This document shows positions 18,401 to 26,722 of a stretch of 64,000 nucleotides of DNA, in pieces. Source of the stretch: Achromobacter arsenitoxydans SY8 (GTDB lineage Bacteria > Pseudomonadota > Gammaproteobacteria > Burkholderiales > Burkholderiaceae_B); the NCBI RefSeq assembly GCF_000236785.1, contig NZ_AGUF01000064.1:86760-150759 (forward strand). The letters are read 5' to 3'. Below the pieces are notes generated by a model. That model saw only the letters and a program-made list of their open reading frames with translations. It searched no databases and had not been told where the DNA came from. Positions within the stretch are counted from its first letter, which is position 1. Every line of letters begins with the position of its first letter. A program made the position numbers and the translations under genes.

Positions 18401-18742
18401 CTACTGGCGTCCGACGATGACGCCCAGCAGGAAGGCGGCGCCCGCGACCAGGCCCACCGCCTGCCACGGACGCGCGTGGATGTATTCCTCGGTGCAGTCC
18501 AGGGTTTCGCGCATCAGATCGCTGGCGTTGTCTGAGGCCTCGCGCAGGCTCTGGCGCGTGGCGTGCAGCTGGTCGGACAGGCGCGCCTTCAAGGCGTCCA
18601 GGTCCGTCGCCGACGTGTCCCGCAGGGTGGCTTCCAGTTCGTCGATCCAGCTTTCCGGATGACGCGAGCGCCGGTAGGCGCCACGATTGTCGGGGCCGTT
18701 CTCGGGGAAATCGGAAGGCAGAGGGGTATTCGTCGTGGCCAT
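18401..18742 (-). CDS. DUF883 (ElaB/YqjD-like) membrane-anchored protein
   Basis: The 113-residue protein has a long charged amphipathic helix (about 30-85; DALKARLSDQLHATRQSLREA, DLMRETLDCTEEYIHARPW) and a single C-terminal membrane helix (VGLVAGAAFLLGVIVG), the ElaB/YqjD/DUF883 plan. E. coli relatives sit in the inner membrane, bind ribosomes and are induced in stationary phase. AGGAG six bases upstream sets the start. Only a degenerate -24/-12-like element (TGGCGC, CCGC) is seen, and it is too close to the ribosome site to be convincing. A second family member is at 48434. Confidence 0.85.
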   Translation of the reverse strand: MATTNTPLPSDFPENGPDNRGAYRRSRHPESWIDELEATLRDTSATDLDALKARLSDQLHATRQSLREASDNASDLMRETLDCTEEYIHARPWQAVGLVAGAAFLLGVIVGRQ

Positions 18743-18817
18743 CGAAAGCTCCTGACTATCGGGCGGAAAGAGCGCCAGGGCGGGCCGGCCCGGTCGGCCG
18801 CCTGGCGGGCCGGGCCT

Positions 18818-19147
18818 TCAGGCCTCGACCATATCGCGGCATGCCAGCGTGCAGCCCAGGCAGGCGCCCGCGCAGACCTGGCAATGTTCAGCGTCGTGCG
18901 TAGAGCAAAGACGCGCGCAGGCGTCGCAGACCTGAGCGCACAACGTACATAGCGCGTTTGCGAATTCGCCGTCGCGGGCCAGCAGGGCGGCGCACAGGCG
19001 GCACACAGCGGCGCAGTCGGTACACAAGGCGATGCAGTGCTTCATGCGCGATGCGTTTTCCTGCAGGCAGGCGGCAGCGCACTGGTCGCAAGCCACGGCG
19101 CATTCGTAGCAGGCTTGCACACATTGCTCGAAGTTTGGGTCTCGCAT
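18818..19147 (-). CDS. Cys-rich four-helix copper-storage-like protein
   Basis: The 109-residue product contains 21 cysteines spaced as CxxxC and CxxC along helices (EQCVQACYECAVACDQC; CTDCAAVCRLC; CDACARLC; CQVCAGACLGC). This matches the four-helix-bundle copper storage (Csp) and DUF326 families, in which thiolates inside the bundle bind many Cu(I) ions. There is no signal peptide, so it is of the cytosolic Csp3 kind. GGAG before the ATG sets the start. No copper-responsive CueR dyad was recognised upstream. It lies among stress genes rather than copper-resistance genes. Confidence 0.88.
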   Translation of the reverse strand: MRDPNFEQCVQACYECAVACDQCAAACLQENASRMKHCIALCTDCAAVCRLCAALLARDGEFANALCTLCAQVCDACARLCSTHDAEHCQVCAGACLGCTLACRDMVEA

Positions 19148-19205
19148 TGCATCTCCTTGTGAGCGGCCGATGCCGCCGGCCCGCCGGGCTGGGGCGCGCA
19201 TCGCG

Positions 19206-19220
19206 GGCACATCCGCTTGC
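19206..19220 (+). promoter_or_regulatory. Sigma-54-like element with 11-base spacing
   Basis: GGCACATCCGCTTGC contains perfect GGCAC and TTGC halves, but GG and GC are eleven bases apart instead of ten. Sigma-54 is normally intolerant of this. It lies 77 bases before the 19297 gene, so it may be a decayed promoter. Confidence 0.25.
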
Positions 19221-19296
19221 AACTTGAAGAGTTGGCTTCTTTTATCGGGCGGCAAGCCCCCGTAGGATGAAGGTTCACACCGGGCAGGAGATACCC

Positions 19297-19551
19297 ATGA
19301 AACCGTCATCCGCATCCAAGGCAGGCGCGTCGTCAAAAGGCGGCGGAGAACAGGCGCCGGACAACGCTAAGATACTGCCGCCGCGCGGTCCCGTCGATGT
19401 TCCCGCGCAACCGGATAAACCCGATGCCGGCACGCCCGACGAAGCGCGCCGGGACAAGCGCGCGGTGGTCGACAACAAGACCGAATCCAACTGGGCGGAC
19501 GGCTCCGCCCCGCAACCGCGCGCAAAGAACGCGCGCTCATCCATCCTCTGA
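19297..19551 (+). CDS. Small hydrophilic disordered protein
   Basis: The 84-residue product is rich in Lys, Asp, Pro, Ala, Gly and Ser with no hydrophobic segment (KPSSASKAGASSKGGGEQAP; PDAGTPDEARRDKRAVVDN), another hydrophilin-like composition. AGGAG six bases before the ATG at 19297 decides the start. Its last 15 bases overlap the convergent topoisomerase gene. A sigma-54-like element with one base too many lies upstream. No domain is recognisable. Confidence 0.7.
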   Translation: MKPSSASKAGASSKGGGEQAPDNAKILPPRGPVDVPAQPDKPDAGTPDEARRDKRAVVDNKTESNWADGSAPQPRAKNARSSIL

Positions 19552-20592
19552 TTGCTCCTGGCATTTAAGGAACGCCAGTAGCCGGCGCTCGTCGGCGCTC
19601 AGGCCCCTGGGGCTGGCCGGCGCCGCCGTCCGGGCGGGCAGCGTGCCTGCCAGATAGGCGTCGAGGATGGCGGGATGCACGTAGCACGCGCGGCAGACCG
19701 CGGGCGTGTTTGCCAGGCGCTGCGCCACCTGCTTGATGACGTCGGCCGCTGTCTGCCTGGCCTGGCGCTCATCCGCGGCGGGATGCGCCTGCAGCGCGGC
19801 GTAGGCCAGGACGGAGCCGGCCCAGGTGCGGTAGTGCTTGGCGGTGAACTCGCCGCCGCCAGCCGCGCGCAGGTAGGCGTTGACCGCGCCGGAGTCCACG
19901 GGGTGCTTCTCGCCGTCCTCATCCAGGTACTGGAAAAGCTGCTGGCCCGGGATGTCCAGGCAACGCCGGATGATGCGCGCCACGCGGCGATCGTTCACGG
20001 TGACGTCGTGGGGGACGCCGCTCTTGCCCAGGAACCGGAAGCGCAGGCGGCTGCCCGCCAGCGTGGTGTGCCGGCGCTTGAGCGTGGTCAGCCCGTAGGA
20101 CTTGTTGGCGCGGGCATATTCGCGCGCGCCAATGCGGATCAGCGTGGTCTCCAGCAGGCGCACCAGTACGGCGATCACTTTTTCCTGCGCCAGGCCAGGC
20201 GCGGCCATGTGCCGTTCGGCCTGCCTGCGGATGCGGGGCAGGGCCAGGCCGAAGGCCAGCAGGTTCTGGTATTTGGAGGCGTCGCGCACCGCCGTCCAGG
20301 CCGCGTGATAGCGATACTGCTTGCGTCCGCGCGCATCGCGTCCGGTGGCCTGCAGGTGCCCCAGCGGCGACGGGCAGATCCACACGTCCTGATAGGCGGG
20401 GGGAATCGCCAGCGCGTTGATGCGCTGGATTTCGGCTTCGTCGCGGATGCGTTTGCCACGCGCGTCCAGGTAATGGAAGCCGCTGCCATTGACGCGCACC
20501 CGCCGGTAGCCGGCCTGCGTGTCGTCCACGTAGACCAGTGCGGCCTCCAGTTTTGCGGTCGGCTCCGGCGCCGTGTGCGTGCGGGTGTCCAT
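19537..20592 (-). CDS. Type IB DNA topoisomerase (poxvirus-like)
   Basis: The 351-residue protein is a bacterial topoisomerase IB, which relaxes supercoils through a 3'-phosphotyrosyl intermediate. The N-terminal domain has GYRRVRVNGSGFHYLDARGKRI and PPAYQDVWICP. The catalytic domain has GLTTLKRRH with basic catalytic residues, EFTAKHYRTWAGS (Arg-rich active site), and the nucleophile Tyr 304 in RACYVHP. Start at 20592 is an ATG. A sigma-54-type promoter at 20640-20654 precedes it, divergent from the small genes at 20788. It is accessory to the essential topoisomerases and in many bacteria occurs in stress loci. Confidence 0.92.
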   Translation of the reverse strand: MDTRTHTAPEPTAKLEAALVYVDDTQAGYRRVRVNGSGFHYLDARGKRIRDEAEIQRINALAIPPAYQDVWICPSPLGHLQATGRDARGRKQYRYHAAWTAVRDASKYQNLLAFGLALPRIRRQAERHMAAPGLAQEKVIAVLVRLLETTLIRIGAREYARANKSYGLTTLKRRHTTLAGSRLRFRFLGKSGVPHDVTVNDRRVARIIRRCLDIPGQQLFQYLDEDGEKHPVDSGAVNAYLRAAGGGEFTAKHYRTWAGSVLAYAALQAHPAADERQARQTAADVIKQVAQRLANTPAVCRACYVHPAILDAYLAGTLPARTAAPASPRGLSADERRLLAFLKCQEQSEDG

Positions 20593-20639
20593 TCGGTTTC
20601 CGTCTCTTCAGCCATGCGCGCGCGGCGCCGCGGCAGTCA

Positions 20640-20654
20640 GCACGCGGCGTTCCC
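20640..20654 (-). promoter_or_regulatory. Sigma-54 promoter for topoisomerase IB
   Basis: On the minus strand GGGAACGCCGCGTGC has exact spacing; the -12 half is GTGC instead of TTGC, followed by T. The -12 GC is 48 bases before the ATG. Confidence 0.6.
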
Positions 20655-20685
20655 GCCGGCCGGAATGCGGGGGCGCTGCAATGGC

Positions 20686-20700
20686 GGGAACGCGGCTTGC
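20686..20700 (+). promoter_or_regulatory. Sigma-54 promoter for the 20788 gene pair
   Basis: GGGAACGCGGCTTGC has exact spacing and TTGC followed by T. The -12 GC is 89 bases before the ATG at 20788. Confidence 0.7.
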
Positions 20701-20787
20701 TGAGCATGCTGGAGGCGGCAACGCCGTCGGAACGGTCCTCGCGGGCCGGCTTCGCCGCCCTGGCGAGAATCTTCGAAGGAGAGTGCA

Positions 20788-20952
20788 ATGCAAACCGTCC
20801 TGCAATTACATGTGCCGCCCAAACCGGATCCGATACCGCCTGGCTCGCCGCCCGGAGACCTGCCGGTCGATCCGGACACGGACGAACCCGACGTGGACCT
20901 GCCTCCGCTGTCTCCGCCGGTCAAGGAAATCGTGCCGCCCAAAGACCATTGA
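20788..20952 (+). CDS. Small Pro/Asp-rich protein
   Basis: The 54-residue product is dominated by Pro, Asp and Val (MQTVLQLHVPPKPDPIPP; VDPDTDEPDVDLPPL; KEIVPPKDH). AAGGAGAG seven bases upstream and a sigma-54 promoter support it as a real gene. It is followed after 49 bases by the DUF3309 gene, probably in one transcript. No family is recognised; it should be unstructured. Confidence 0.65.
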   Translation: MQTVLQLHVPPKPDPIPPGSPPGDLPVDPDTDEPDVDLPPLSPPVKEIVPPKDH

Positions 20953-21001
20953 TGGATGTTTGCCGCCGAATAACTCGAACGAATAAAGACGAGGAGTCAC
21001 C

Positions 21002-21154
21002 ATGTCGACCATCCTGCTGATCATCCTGATCCTGCTGCTTATCGGCGCCGTGCCTGCCTGGCCGCACAGCAAGGGCTGGGGCTACTACCCCAGCGGCCTT
21101 CTGGGCATTGTCGTGATCGTGCTTATCGTGTTGCTGCTGATGGGACGCCTGTAG
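21002..21154 (+). CDS. DUF3309-family tiny membrane protein
   Basis: The 50-residue product has two hydrophobic helices around a polar turn (STILLIILILLLIGAVPAW; HSKGWGYYPSG; LLGIVVIVLIVLLLMGRL), the DUF3309 signature. GAGGAG upstream supports the ATG at 21002. It is the second gene after the sigma-54 promoter at 20686. Function is unknown; the family is common in stress and envelope loci of proteobacteria. Confidence 0.85.
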   Translation: MSTILLIILILLLIGAVPAWPHSKGWGYYPSGLLGIVVIVLIVLLLMGRL

Positions 21155-21306
21155 CGCCCGTCTGACGGCCGCCTGAACGCCGAGCGGCGTCCGGGCGGCC
21201 GCGCCGCGCCCCGGGTGATCGCGCCATGGCCGGGGCCATGGTGCGTGCCGGCGGTCAGGCGTAAGATCTGCGGGTTTTTTGCAGCCTTCACACCCGCAGC
21301 CCCGAC

Positions 21307-22263
21307 ATGAGCATCCCCTTACTGATTCTGATCGACAGCGTGCATGAATATCTGCTCGCAATCGAAGCCCGCGGTTTTCGTCCCATCTATGCACCCACCG
21401 CGCAGGCGCGCGCGCTTGCCATCCAAGACCACGGCCACGAGATACGCGCGGTGCTGACGCGCGGCGCGACGGGCTTCCAGGCCGATGAAATGGCCGCGTT
21501 GCCGAAGCTGAGCATCATCTGCTCGCTGGGTGTGGGGTATGAAAACATTGATCTGGCCGCGGCGCAGGCGCGCGGCATCGTGGTCACCAACGGCCCCGGC
21601 GCGAATGCGGTGTCGGTGGCCGACCATGCCATGGCTTTGCTGCTGGGGGCGGCCCGCCAGTTGCCGCAGGCCGACGCCTGGGTGCGGCAGGGCCACTGGA
21701 GCGGTTTCATGGGGCCGCAGGTCAGCGGCAAGCGGCTGGGCATCCTGGGCCTGGGCACCATCGGACTGGAAATCGCCCGGCGCGGCGCGCTGGGCTTTGG
21801 CATGCGCGTGGGCTATTACAACCGGCGCGCCCGTCCGGAATCCGGATACGCCTATTTCGACAGCCCGCGCGCGCTGGCGGCCGAGTCCGATTTCCTGGTG
21901 ATCGCCACGCCGGGCGGCGCGGGTACGCGGCATTTGGTGGATGCCGCCGTGCTGGAGGCGCTGGGGCCGCAGGGGTACCTGATCAACATCGCGCGCGGCA
22001 GTGTTGTCGACACGCAGGCCCTGATCGCGGCGCTGGCGGAGCGGAAGATTGCCGGGGCGGGACTGGATGTGGTGGATGGCGAGCCGGTCATTCCGGATGC
22101 GCTGAAGGCACTGGACAACGTGGTGTTGACGCCGCACAGCGCGGGCAGGTCGCCCGAGGCGGTGGCCGCGACGGTGGCGTTGTTCCTGGATAACGCCACC
22201 GCGCATTTCGACGGCAAGCCGGTGCTGACGCCGGTGCGCGACGCTCAGCCCGAAGCCGCCTGA
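21307..22263 (+). CDS. D-2-hydroxyacid dehydrogenase (NAD(P)-dependent)
   Basis: The 318-residue protein has the full D-2-hydroxyacid dehydrogenase plan. The substrate lobe includes LGVGYENIDLAAAQARGI and NGPGANAVSVADHAMALLL, and the cofactor motif is LGIL-GLGTIG. The catalytic Arg is in NIARGSVVD, Glu in DVVDGEP and His in LTPHSAG. It probably reduces a 2-oxoacid such as glyoxylate or hydroxypyruvate. The ribosome site is weak (no clear GGAG), and no sigma-54 site is visible in the 152 bases upstream. It therefore seems to be an ordinary metabolic gene inside the stress region. Confidence 0.9.
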   Translation: MSIPLLILIDSVHEYLLAIEARGFRPIYAPTAQARALAIQDHGHEIRAVLTRGATGFQADEMAALPKLSIICSLGVGYENIDLAAAQARGIVVTNGPGANAVSVADHAMALLLGAARQLPQADAWVRQGHWSGFMGPQVSGKRLGILGLGTIGLEIARRGALGFGMRVGYYNRRARPESGYAYFDSPRALAAESDFLVIATPGGAGTRHLVDAAVLEALGPQGYLINIARGSVVDTQALIAALAERKIAGAGLDVVDGEPVIPDALKALDNVVLTPHSAGRSPEAVAATVALFLDNATAHFDGKPVLTPVRDAQPEAA

Positions 22264-22318
22264 GTCTGCTGGCGCGGCGCGCATGCCGTGGCGGCGATGC
22301 GCGCCTGGTGCGTCTGCG

Positions 22319-23155
22319 TTAGTGCGAGAACATGATCGGCACGGTCATGCTCTTCAGGATGGAGGCGGTGGCGCCGCCCATCGCCCATTCGCGGAACTTG
22401 CTGTGGCCGTAGGCGCCCATGACGATCAGGTCCGCGCTGTAGTCGGCCGCGGCGTTGAGGATGGTGCTGCCGACCCCCACGCCCTTGATGTCGCGGTGCA
22501 CGTGCTCGGGCGCCGGCGTGCCCAACGCCGCGCAGTAGGCGGCCAGGTCCTCGAACGGAATGGATTCGATACTGCGCGTGGCGGCGCCTTCATCCATGGT
22601 CAGCACCACCAGTTGCGACGCGCCACGCAATAGCGGGGCGGCGTCCGTCAGCGCGCGGGCGGCCTCGCGGCTTCCGTCCCAGCACAGCAGCACGCGTTCG
22701 CCCACGACCGGGAAGTTGCCGCTGGAAGGCAGCACCATGACGGGGCGGCCCGCGGACAGCAGGGTCTGTTCGACGAATTCGTTTTCGTGGGCAGCCTCGA
22801 CGTCGTCGCGGTTGCGCTGGCTGACGATGATCATGTCGCTGGCGCGGCCGTACAGGGCGACGCTGGCGCTGGGCGAGGATGCGCCCGCCCGCACGACCGC
22901 AGGCACATCGGCGGCGGCGGCCGCTTCCAGGAACGCGTTCTGCACGGCGCCGCGGTTCTGCGCCTGGATTTCTTTCAAGACGTTGAGCGAGCGGGACATC
23001 ATCACCGATTCGCCATAGTAGTGCTGCGGCGGCGCGGAGCTGGCGTAGATGCCCACCAGTTCGGCGTGGTGGCGCCTGGCCAGTCCCAGCGCCAGTTCAG
23101 TGCGGCGCTTGCAGTCGAATCCGTGGTCCAGGTGGACGGAAATGCGGCGGTACAT
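22319..23155 (-). CDS. Tandem UspA universal stress protein
   Basis: The 278-residue protein holds two UspA folds. The first (about 1-145) begins MYRRISVHLDHGFDCKRRTELAL. The second ends with the ATP-binding pattern GAYGHSKFREWAMGGAT, which matches G-x2-G-x9-G-S/T. AAGGAGG before the ATG sets the start. A perfect 16-base palindrome containing an FNR/ANR-type box lies about 62 bases upstream, with CATACG near the expected -10. This points to induction by low oxygen, as for several Usp genes of Pseudomonas and Burkholderia. No sigma-54 site was found. Confidence 0.9.
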   Translation of the reverse strand: MYRRISVHLDHGFDCKRRTELALGLARRHHAELVGIYASSAPPQHYYGESVMMSRSLNVLKEIQAQNRGAVQNAFLEAAAAADVPAVVRAGASSPSASVALYGRASDMIIVSQRNRDDVEAAHENEFVEQTLLSAGRPVMVLPSSGNFPVVGERVLLCWDGSREAARALTDAAPLLRGASQLVVLTMDEGAATRSIESIPFEDLAAYCAALGTPAPEHVHRDIKGVGVGSTILNAAADYSADLIVMGAYGHSKFREWAMGGATASILKSMTVPIMFSH

Positions 23156-23216
23156 AGTGGCCTCCTTGGTAAAAGCGTTCCATGGCCGTATGGTTGCCGT
23201 TTACCCGGCCAGGCCT

Positions 23217-23232
23217 CTTGACGCGCGTCAAG
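23217..23232. promoter_or_regulatory. FNR/ANR-type palindrome upstream of uspA-like gene
   Basis: CTTGACGCGCGTCAAG is a perfect 16-base palindrome containing TTGAC-N4-GTCAA. It is between the UspA and FUSC genes, and its position suits class II activation of the UspA gene. Confidence 0.65.
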
Positions 23233-23268
23233 CCGGCCCCAGTTCCGCCGACGCGGCGCAAAGCGGCG

Positions 23269-25395
23269 CTAGGTCGCCGAACCGTCCTTTTGCACGCGTT
23301 CGCGCAGTTGCCGGATATTGCGCGTCTGCTGCGCAATGCGTTCCAGTGGCGCGGCCAGCGCCGGCTCGGCCGCGCTGATCGCGGCGGGAACGCCCAGCGC
23401 CCGCGCGTCGGCGGCGGGCGCTTCGTCCTGCGGATGCAGCGCATGCGCCAGCACCGCGCCGTAGTCGCGCAGCGCGGACGCGGCCGGCGACGCCGCCGGC
23501 AGGACCGGCTGGATTTCCAGCACGGTGCCCGCCGCGGTGATGCGGCGCATGGCATTGAGCAGGTTGACCGCCGTATCGACGTTGCGGTCGCGGTGCACGG
23601 GGTTCTGCTGTAGCCGCTGCAGCGAAGCCTCGGCATTGTCCGCCGACAGGCAGGCCAGCCGGCGCAATGCGACGATGTCCTGCGGCGCGTCGCCGCCGCC
23701 GCTCTTTTCCCGGGTCAGCGCCAGCGCATAGTCGGCGTGGCGGGACAGCGCGCGCGCCAGGGCGCCAGCCAGTTGCCGGGGCTCTTTTTCCGGCCAGACC
23801 AGAAAGCCCACCAGCAGCGCCAGGATGCCGCCCAGCACGCTGTTGAAGGCGCGCAGCGCGGCCAGCATGGGTTCGTAGATCTCGGGCTGCTGGATGTGGC
23901 TGACCAGCACGAACTGGGACGTCAGGAAAAAGGTGAACAGCGCGTAATGGATGGTGCGGGCGGCGAAAGTGCCCAGCGCGATGGGCAGCACGGCCAGCGC
24001 CACGGACAGCGGCGTGCTCAGCAGCAGGCCCAGCAGGGACGCGCCGATGGCGCCCGCCACGCTGCCGATGACACGCTCGAAGGTGCGCTGCCAGGTCGTG
24101 GCGAAATAGGGCTGCAGGATGAAGACCAGGGTCAGCGACATCCAGTAGCCGTGGTTGACGGCAAAGGTCTTGGACAGCGCGACCGCGATGGTGGCGCCTA
24201 CGCCCACGCGCAGGGCGTGGCGAAAGGCGTCGGATTCGAAGCGCAGATTCTGGCGCAGCGTGCGCCAGGCCTGCCGCGCGCCGCTGGGTTCGCCGGCGTT
24301 GCGGGCGGGCGCGGCGGGCGCGGCGCCTTGGTCGAACAGGGCTTGCATGACCGCCTGGGCGGTATGCAGCAGGCGGTCCAGCACCGGGATCACGGTCGCC
24401 AGGTCCGGCGCGTACGCCAGGGCGCCGCCGCGCAGGTCGTGCAGGCCCGCGCTGTAGTGCGCCAGCCGGTCGCGCAGGCATTCCGCCTGTTTGGGGTCGC
24501 CGACGTCGGAAGTGCTGGCGATGGCGTTGCAGACGCTTGCGTAGCGGTGCATGGCGTGCGACAGGTGCGCGCCGGCGCTGCGGCCGAGCCAGCGCGGCGC
24601 GTTCGATTCCAGCAGGTCGGCGGCGGCCACCAGGGCGATGAAGCTGTCCTCGGCGCTGTCCAGCAGATAGAGCAGTTGATGGGCGCGGGCCCGGCGCGAG
24701 GGGCGCGCGTCCTGGACCTCGCGGATGCGGACGCGGGCCGCTTCCAGGGCCGCGCGCTGCGCGCCGCGCTGGGCCCGGGTGACGGCGGTCCAGGCCTGTG
24801 GCCCGCCCGCGGGCGCCAGGCCCGAGTACATGCGGGCCAGCGCGTCGGCAAAGTCGGCGAGCCCGCGGTAGCAGTGGGCCACGGCGTGGGTTGCGTCCTT
24901 CCAGGGGCGGCGGCGCCAGACCAGGGCGGTCATCAGGATCGCCCACACTGCGCCGGCCAGGAAGAACAGGGTGTAGGAGAGGCTGTCGGTCAGGGTCGGG
25001 GCCGGCAGTTCGGCGGCGACGACGAAGCCCGCCGACAGCAGCGTGCCGACAATGGCGGCAGCCGGACCTAGCACGCGCAGCAGTCCGCCGAAGGTGCAGC
25101 AGACGAACGTCAGCGGCAGCAGCAGCCAGAGATGCGTGGCGCTGGCGCTGGCCAGGAAGCAGAACAGCGCGCCGATCAGGCCCAGCGCCAGCATGGAGCC
25201 CGCCCGCTGGCGCAGCGGACCGCCGGGATCGCCGAAGCAGGCCCAGAACGCCGCGATGGCGGTCCAGCCCAGGCGGGGTTCGTGCGCCAGCACGGCCAGG
25301 ATCACGGGCGCCGCGCTGATGGCGGCGGCTTGCAGGGCGTCGAGCCACAGCACATTGCGCAGGGATGCGCGCCAACGGGAGAGCAGATTTGTCAC
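23269..25395 (-). CDS. FUSC-family inner-membrane exporter (YccS/AaeB-like)
   Basis: The roughly 708-residue protein has two hydrophobic halves, each with several helices (front: WLDALQAAAISAAPVILAVLA; middle: RHALRVGVGATIAVALSKTF), and long cytoplasmic helical segments after each. This is the fusaric-acid-resistance/YccS/AaeB plan. The motif NHGYWMSLTLVFILQPYFATTWQRTFERVIGS is split here as NHGYWMSLTLVFILQ and TTWQRTFERVIGS, and is characteristic. The start is uncertain: GTG 25395 places the first helix close to the N-terminus, TTG 25443 is possible, and neither has a clear ribosome site. Likely an exporter of aromatic acids or similar; substrate unknown. Confidence 0.85.
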   Translation of the reverse strand: MTNLLSRWRASLRNVLWLDALQAAAISAAPVILAVLAHEPRLGWTAIAAFWACFGDPGGPLRQRAGSMLALGLIGALFCFLASASATHLWLLLPLTFVCCTFGGLLRVLGPAAAIVGTLLSAGFVVAAELPAPTLTDSLSYTLFFLAGAVWAILMTALVWRRRPWKDATHAVAHCYRGLADFADALARMYSGLAPAGGPQAWTAVTRAQRGAQRAALEAARVRIREVQDARPSRRARAHQLLYLLDSAEDSFIALVAAADLLESNAPRWLGRSAGAHLSHAMHRYASVCNAIASTSDVGDPKQAECLRDRLAHYSAGLHDLRGGALAYAPDLATVIPVLDRLLHTAQAVMQALFDQGAAPAAPARNAGEPSGARQAWRTLRQNLRFESDAFRHALRVGVGATIAVALSKTFAVNHGYWMSLTLVFILQPYFATTWQRTFERVIGSVAGAIGASLLGLLLSTPLSVALAVLPIALGTFAARTIHYALFTFFLTSQFVLVSHIQQPEIYEPMLAALRAFNSVLGGILALLVGFLVWPEKEPRQLAGALARALSRHADYALALTREKSGGGDAPQDIVALRRLACLSADNAEASLQRLQQNPVHRDRNVDTAVNLLNAMRRITAAGTVLEIQPVLPAASPAASALRDYGAVLAHALHPQDEAPAADARALGVPAAISAAEPALAAPLERIAQQTRNIRQLRERVQKDGSAT

Positions 25396-25648
25396 GCGGA
25401 TGGAAAAAGCAGCGGGTGGATCGGGCAGGGGCGAAAGACGCAAACCCTACCATGTCGACAAGACGTCAAGGCGGGGTTGTGCGCAGGGCGCGGAAACGCC
25501 CGCCTATTATGAATTCGCGCACCTTAATACCTATGGTTACATGTGTGTGACTTTACGGCGGGGAGGGCGCAGAATGCACGAATTAATTGCCCCTCGAACC
25601 GCACCCCGGCAGCGCGGACACGACTTCGAGGCGCTCCAGGAGCAAGCC
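25396..25648. other. Divergent intergenic region, FUSC and EAL genes
   Basis: This 253-base gap contains an AT-rich patch around 25507-25555 that probably carries the EAL promoter. It includes TATTAT and CCTATGGTTACAT but no well-spaced -35/-10 pair that I can name. A GGGCG/CGCCC hairpin lies just before it. No -24/-12 element was found. Confidence 0.3.
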
Positions 25649-26563
25649 ATGACCACTTCAGAGACTTGCCGCAATCCCGTCGTGAGCGACGCGGAAATCG
25701 CCGCAATGGTCACCGGGCGCGATGGCCTGCGGGTGCTCTTGCAGCCTCAGGTGGACCTGCTTACGGGCAGGATCGTTTCCGCCGAAGCGCTGGCCCGGTG
25801 GCAGCATCCGCGCCTGGGAATCGTCATGCCGTCCGAATTCGTTCCGGCGGTGAACCGCCTGGGCCTGGACGGCATCCTCTTCGAACGCGTCTGCGTGCGT
25901 GTCATCGACGCGCTGCTCACGCTGCGTCGCGCGGGCGTCGCGGTGCCCCTGGCGATCAACGCGCCCGCCACCACGCTATCGGAAGCCAAGTCGGTCGACT
26001 TCCTGCTTGAGCGCGTCCGTGCGGCCGAACTGCCGCCGTCGCTGGTGCGGGTGGAACTGACCGAGGACCAGCCGATCCGCGATCTGGACGTGCTGCGGGC
26101 GTCGCTGCTGCGGCTTGAAGACGCCGGCTGCGAAGTCAGCCTGGACGATTTTGGCACCGGCCATGCGTCCTTGAAGCTGCTGTCCGCCATCCCCCTGTCT
26201 GAAGTAAAGATCGACCAGTACTTCGTCGCGCGCATGCGGCGCAGCGCGGTGGCCTTCGAGGTCCTGCGTTCGGCCGCGGAGCTGGCCACGCGGCTGGGCT
26301 GGCGCGTCGTGGCCGAAGGGGTGGAGAACGTGGCGGACATTCCGGCGCTGCGCGCCGCGGGCTGCCGGTATGGCCAGGGCTTTTCGCTGGGCCGCCCGAT
26401 GCCGCTGGACGAGATCATGATCCGCCTGCGCACGCAACGCGATGGCGGCGAACCCCTGGCGGCGCCGGCCGCCTACGCTTCGTCCTGGCTGGACGCCTTC
26501 GATGGCGGATCGCAGGATGGCGCCGAACCGGGGCGTTCATTGCGCCATACGGCGATCCTGTAG
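25649..26563 (+). CDS. EAL-domain cyclic-di-GMP phosphodiesterase
   Basis: The 304-residue protein is a stand-alone EAL domain with a short leader and a 40-residue tail. Active-site elements are intact: EALARWQHP, the Asn in INAPA, VELTEDQ, the DDFGTG loop, VKIDQYF, and VVAEGVEN with the terminal YGQGF. It should hydrolyse cyclic di-GMP to pGpG. AGGAG six bases before the ATG at 25649 decides the start over an in-frame ATG at 25574. No sensor domain is fused, so control must be transcriptional or through a partner. No sigma-54 site precedes it. Confidence 0.92.
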   Translation: MTTSETCRNPVVSDAEIAAMVTGRDGLRVLLQPQVDLLTGRIVSAEALARWQHPRLGIVMPSEFVPAVNRLGLDGILFERVCVRVIDALLTLRRAGVAVPLAINAPATTLSEAKSVDFLLERVRAAELPPSLVRVELTEDQPIRDLDVLRASLLRLEDAGCEVSLDDFGTGHASLKLLSAIPLSEVKIDQYFVARMRRSAVAFEVLRSAAELATRLGWRVVAEGVENVADIPALRAAGCRYGQGFSLGRPMPLDEIMIRLRTQRDGGEPLAAPAAYASSWLDAFDGGSQDGAEPGRSLRHTAIL

Positions 26564-26663
26564 CGGCGCGAACGAGCGCAGTTTTTACCGATGGCGCGGG
26601 CATTGCCGCGCCCTGGCCCGTCCCCGGAAATTGACCCGGCCCGTGCGCCCCGGCCACGCTGGC

Positions 26664-26678
26664 GGGCACGCCAGTTGC
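26664..26678 (+). promoter_or_regulatory. Sigma-54 promoter for the 26723 gene
   Basis: GGGCACGCCAGTTGC fits all consensus positions except the first, with TTGC followed by T. The -12 GC is 46 bases before the ATG at 26723. Confidence 0.78.
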
Positions 26679-26722
26679 TCTCCTGTCCGGGCGGAATCAT
26701 TCCGCCATTTAGGAGACTTGCA

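Noticed and set aside
18761-18778. TGGCGC-TCTTT-CCGC as a sigma-54 promoter for the DUF883 gene at 18742
   Set aside because: The -12 half is poor and transcription would start within the ribosome-binding site.
22273-22302. GCGCGCAT/ATGCGCGC hairpin between the dehydrogenase and UspA genes as a terminator
   Set aside because: No U-tract on either strand; with convergent genes it may help Rho-dependent ending, but the evidence is too weak to call.
23228-25453. A 741-codon open frame on the minus strand
   Set aside because: It is out of frame with the FUSC gene, is Arg/Pro/Ala-rich and shows no domain; it is a high-GC shadow.
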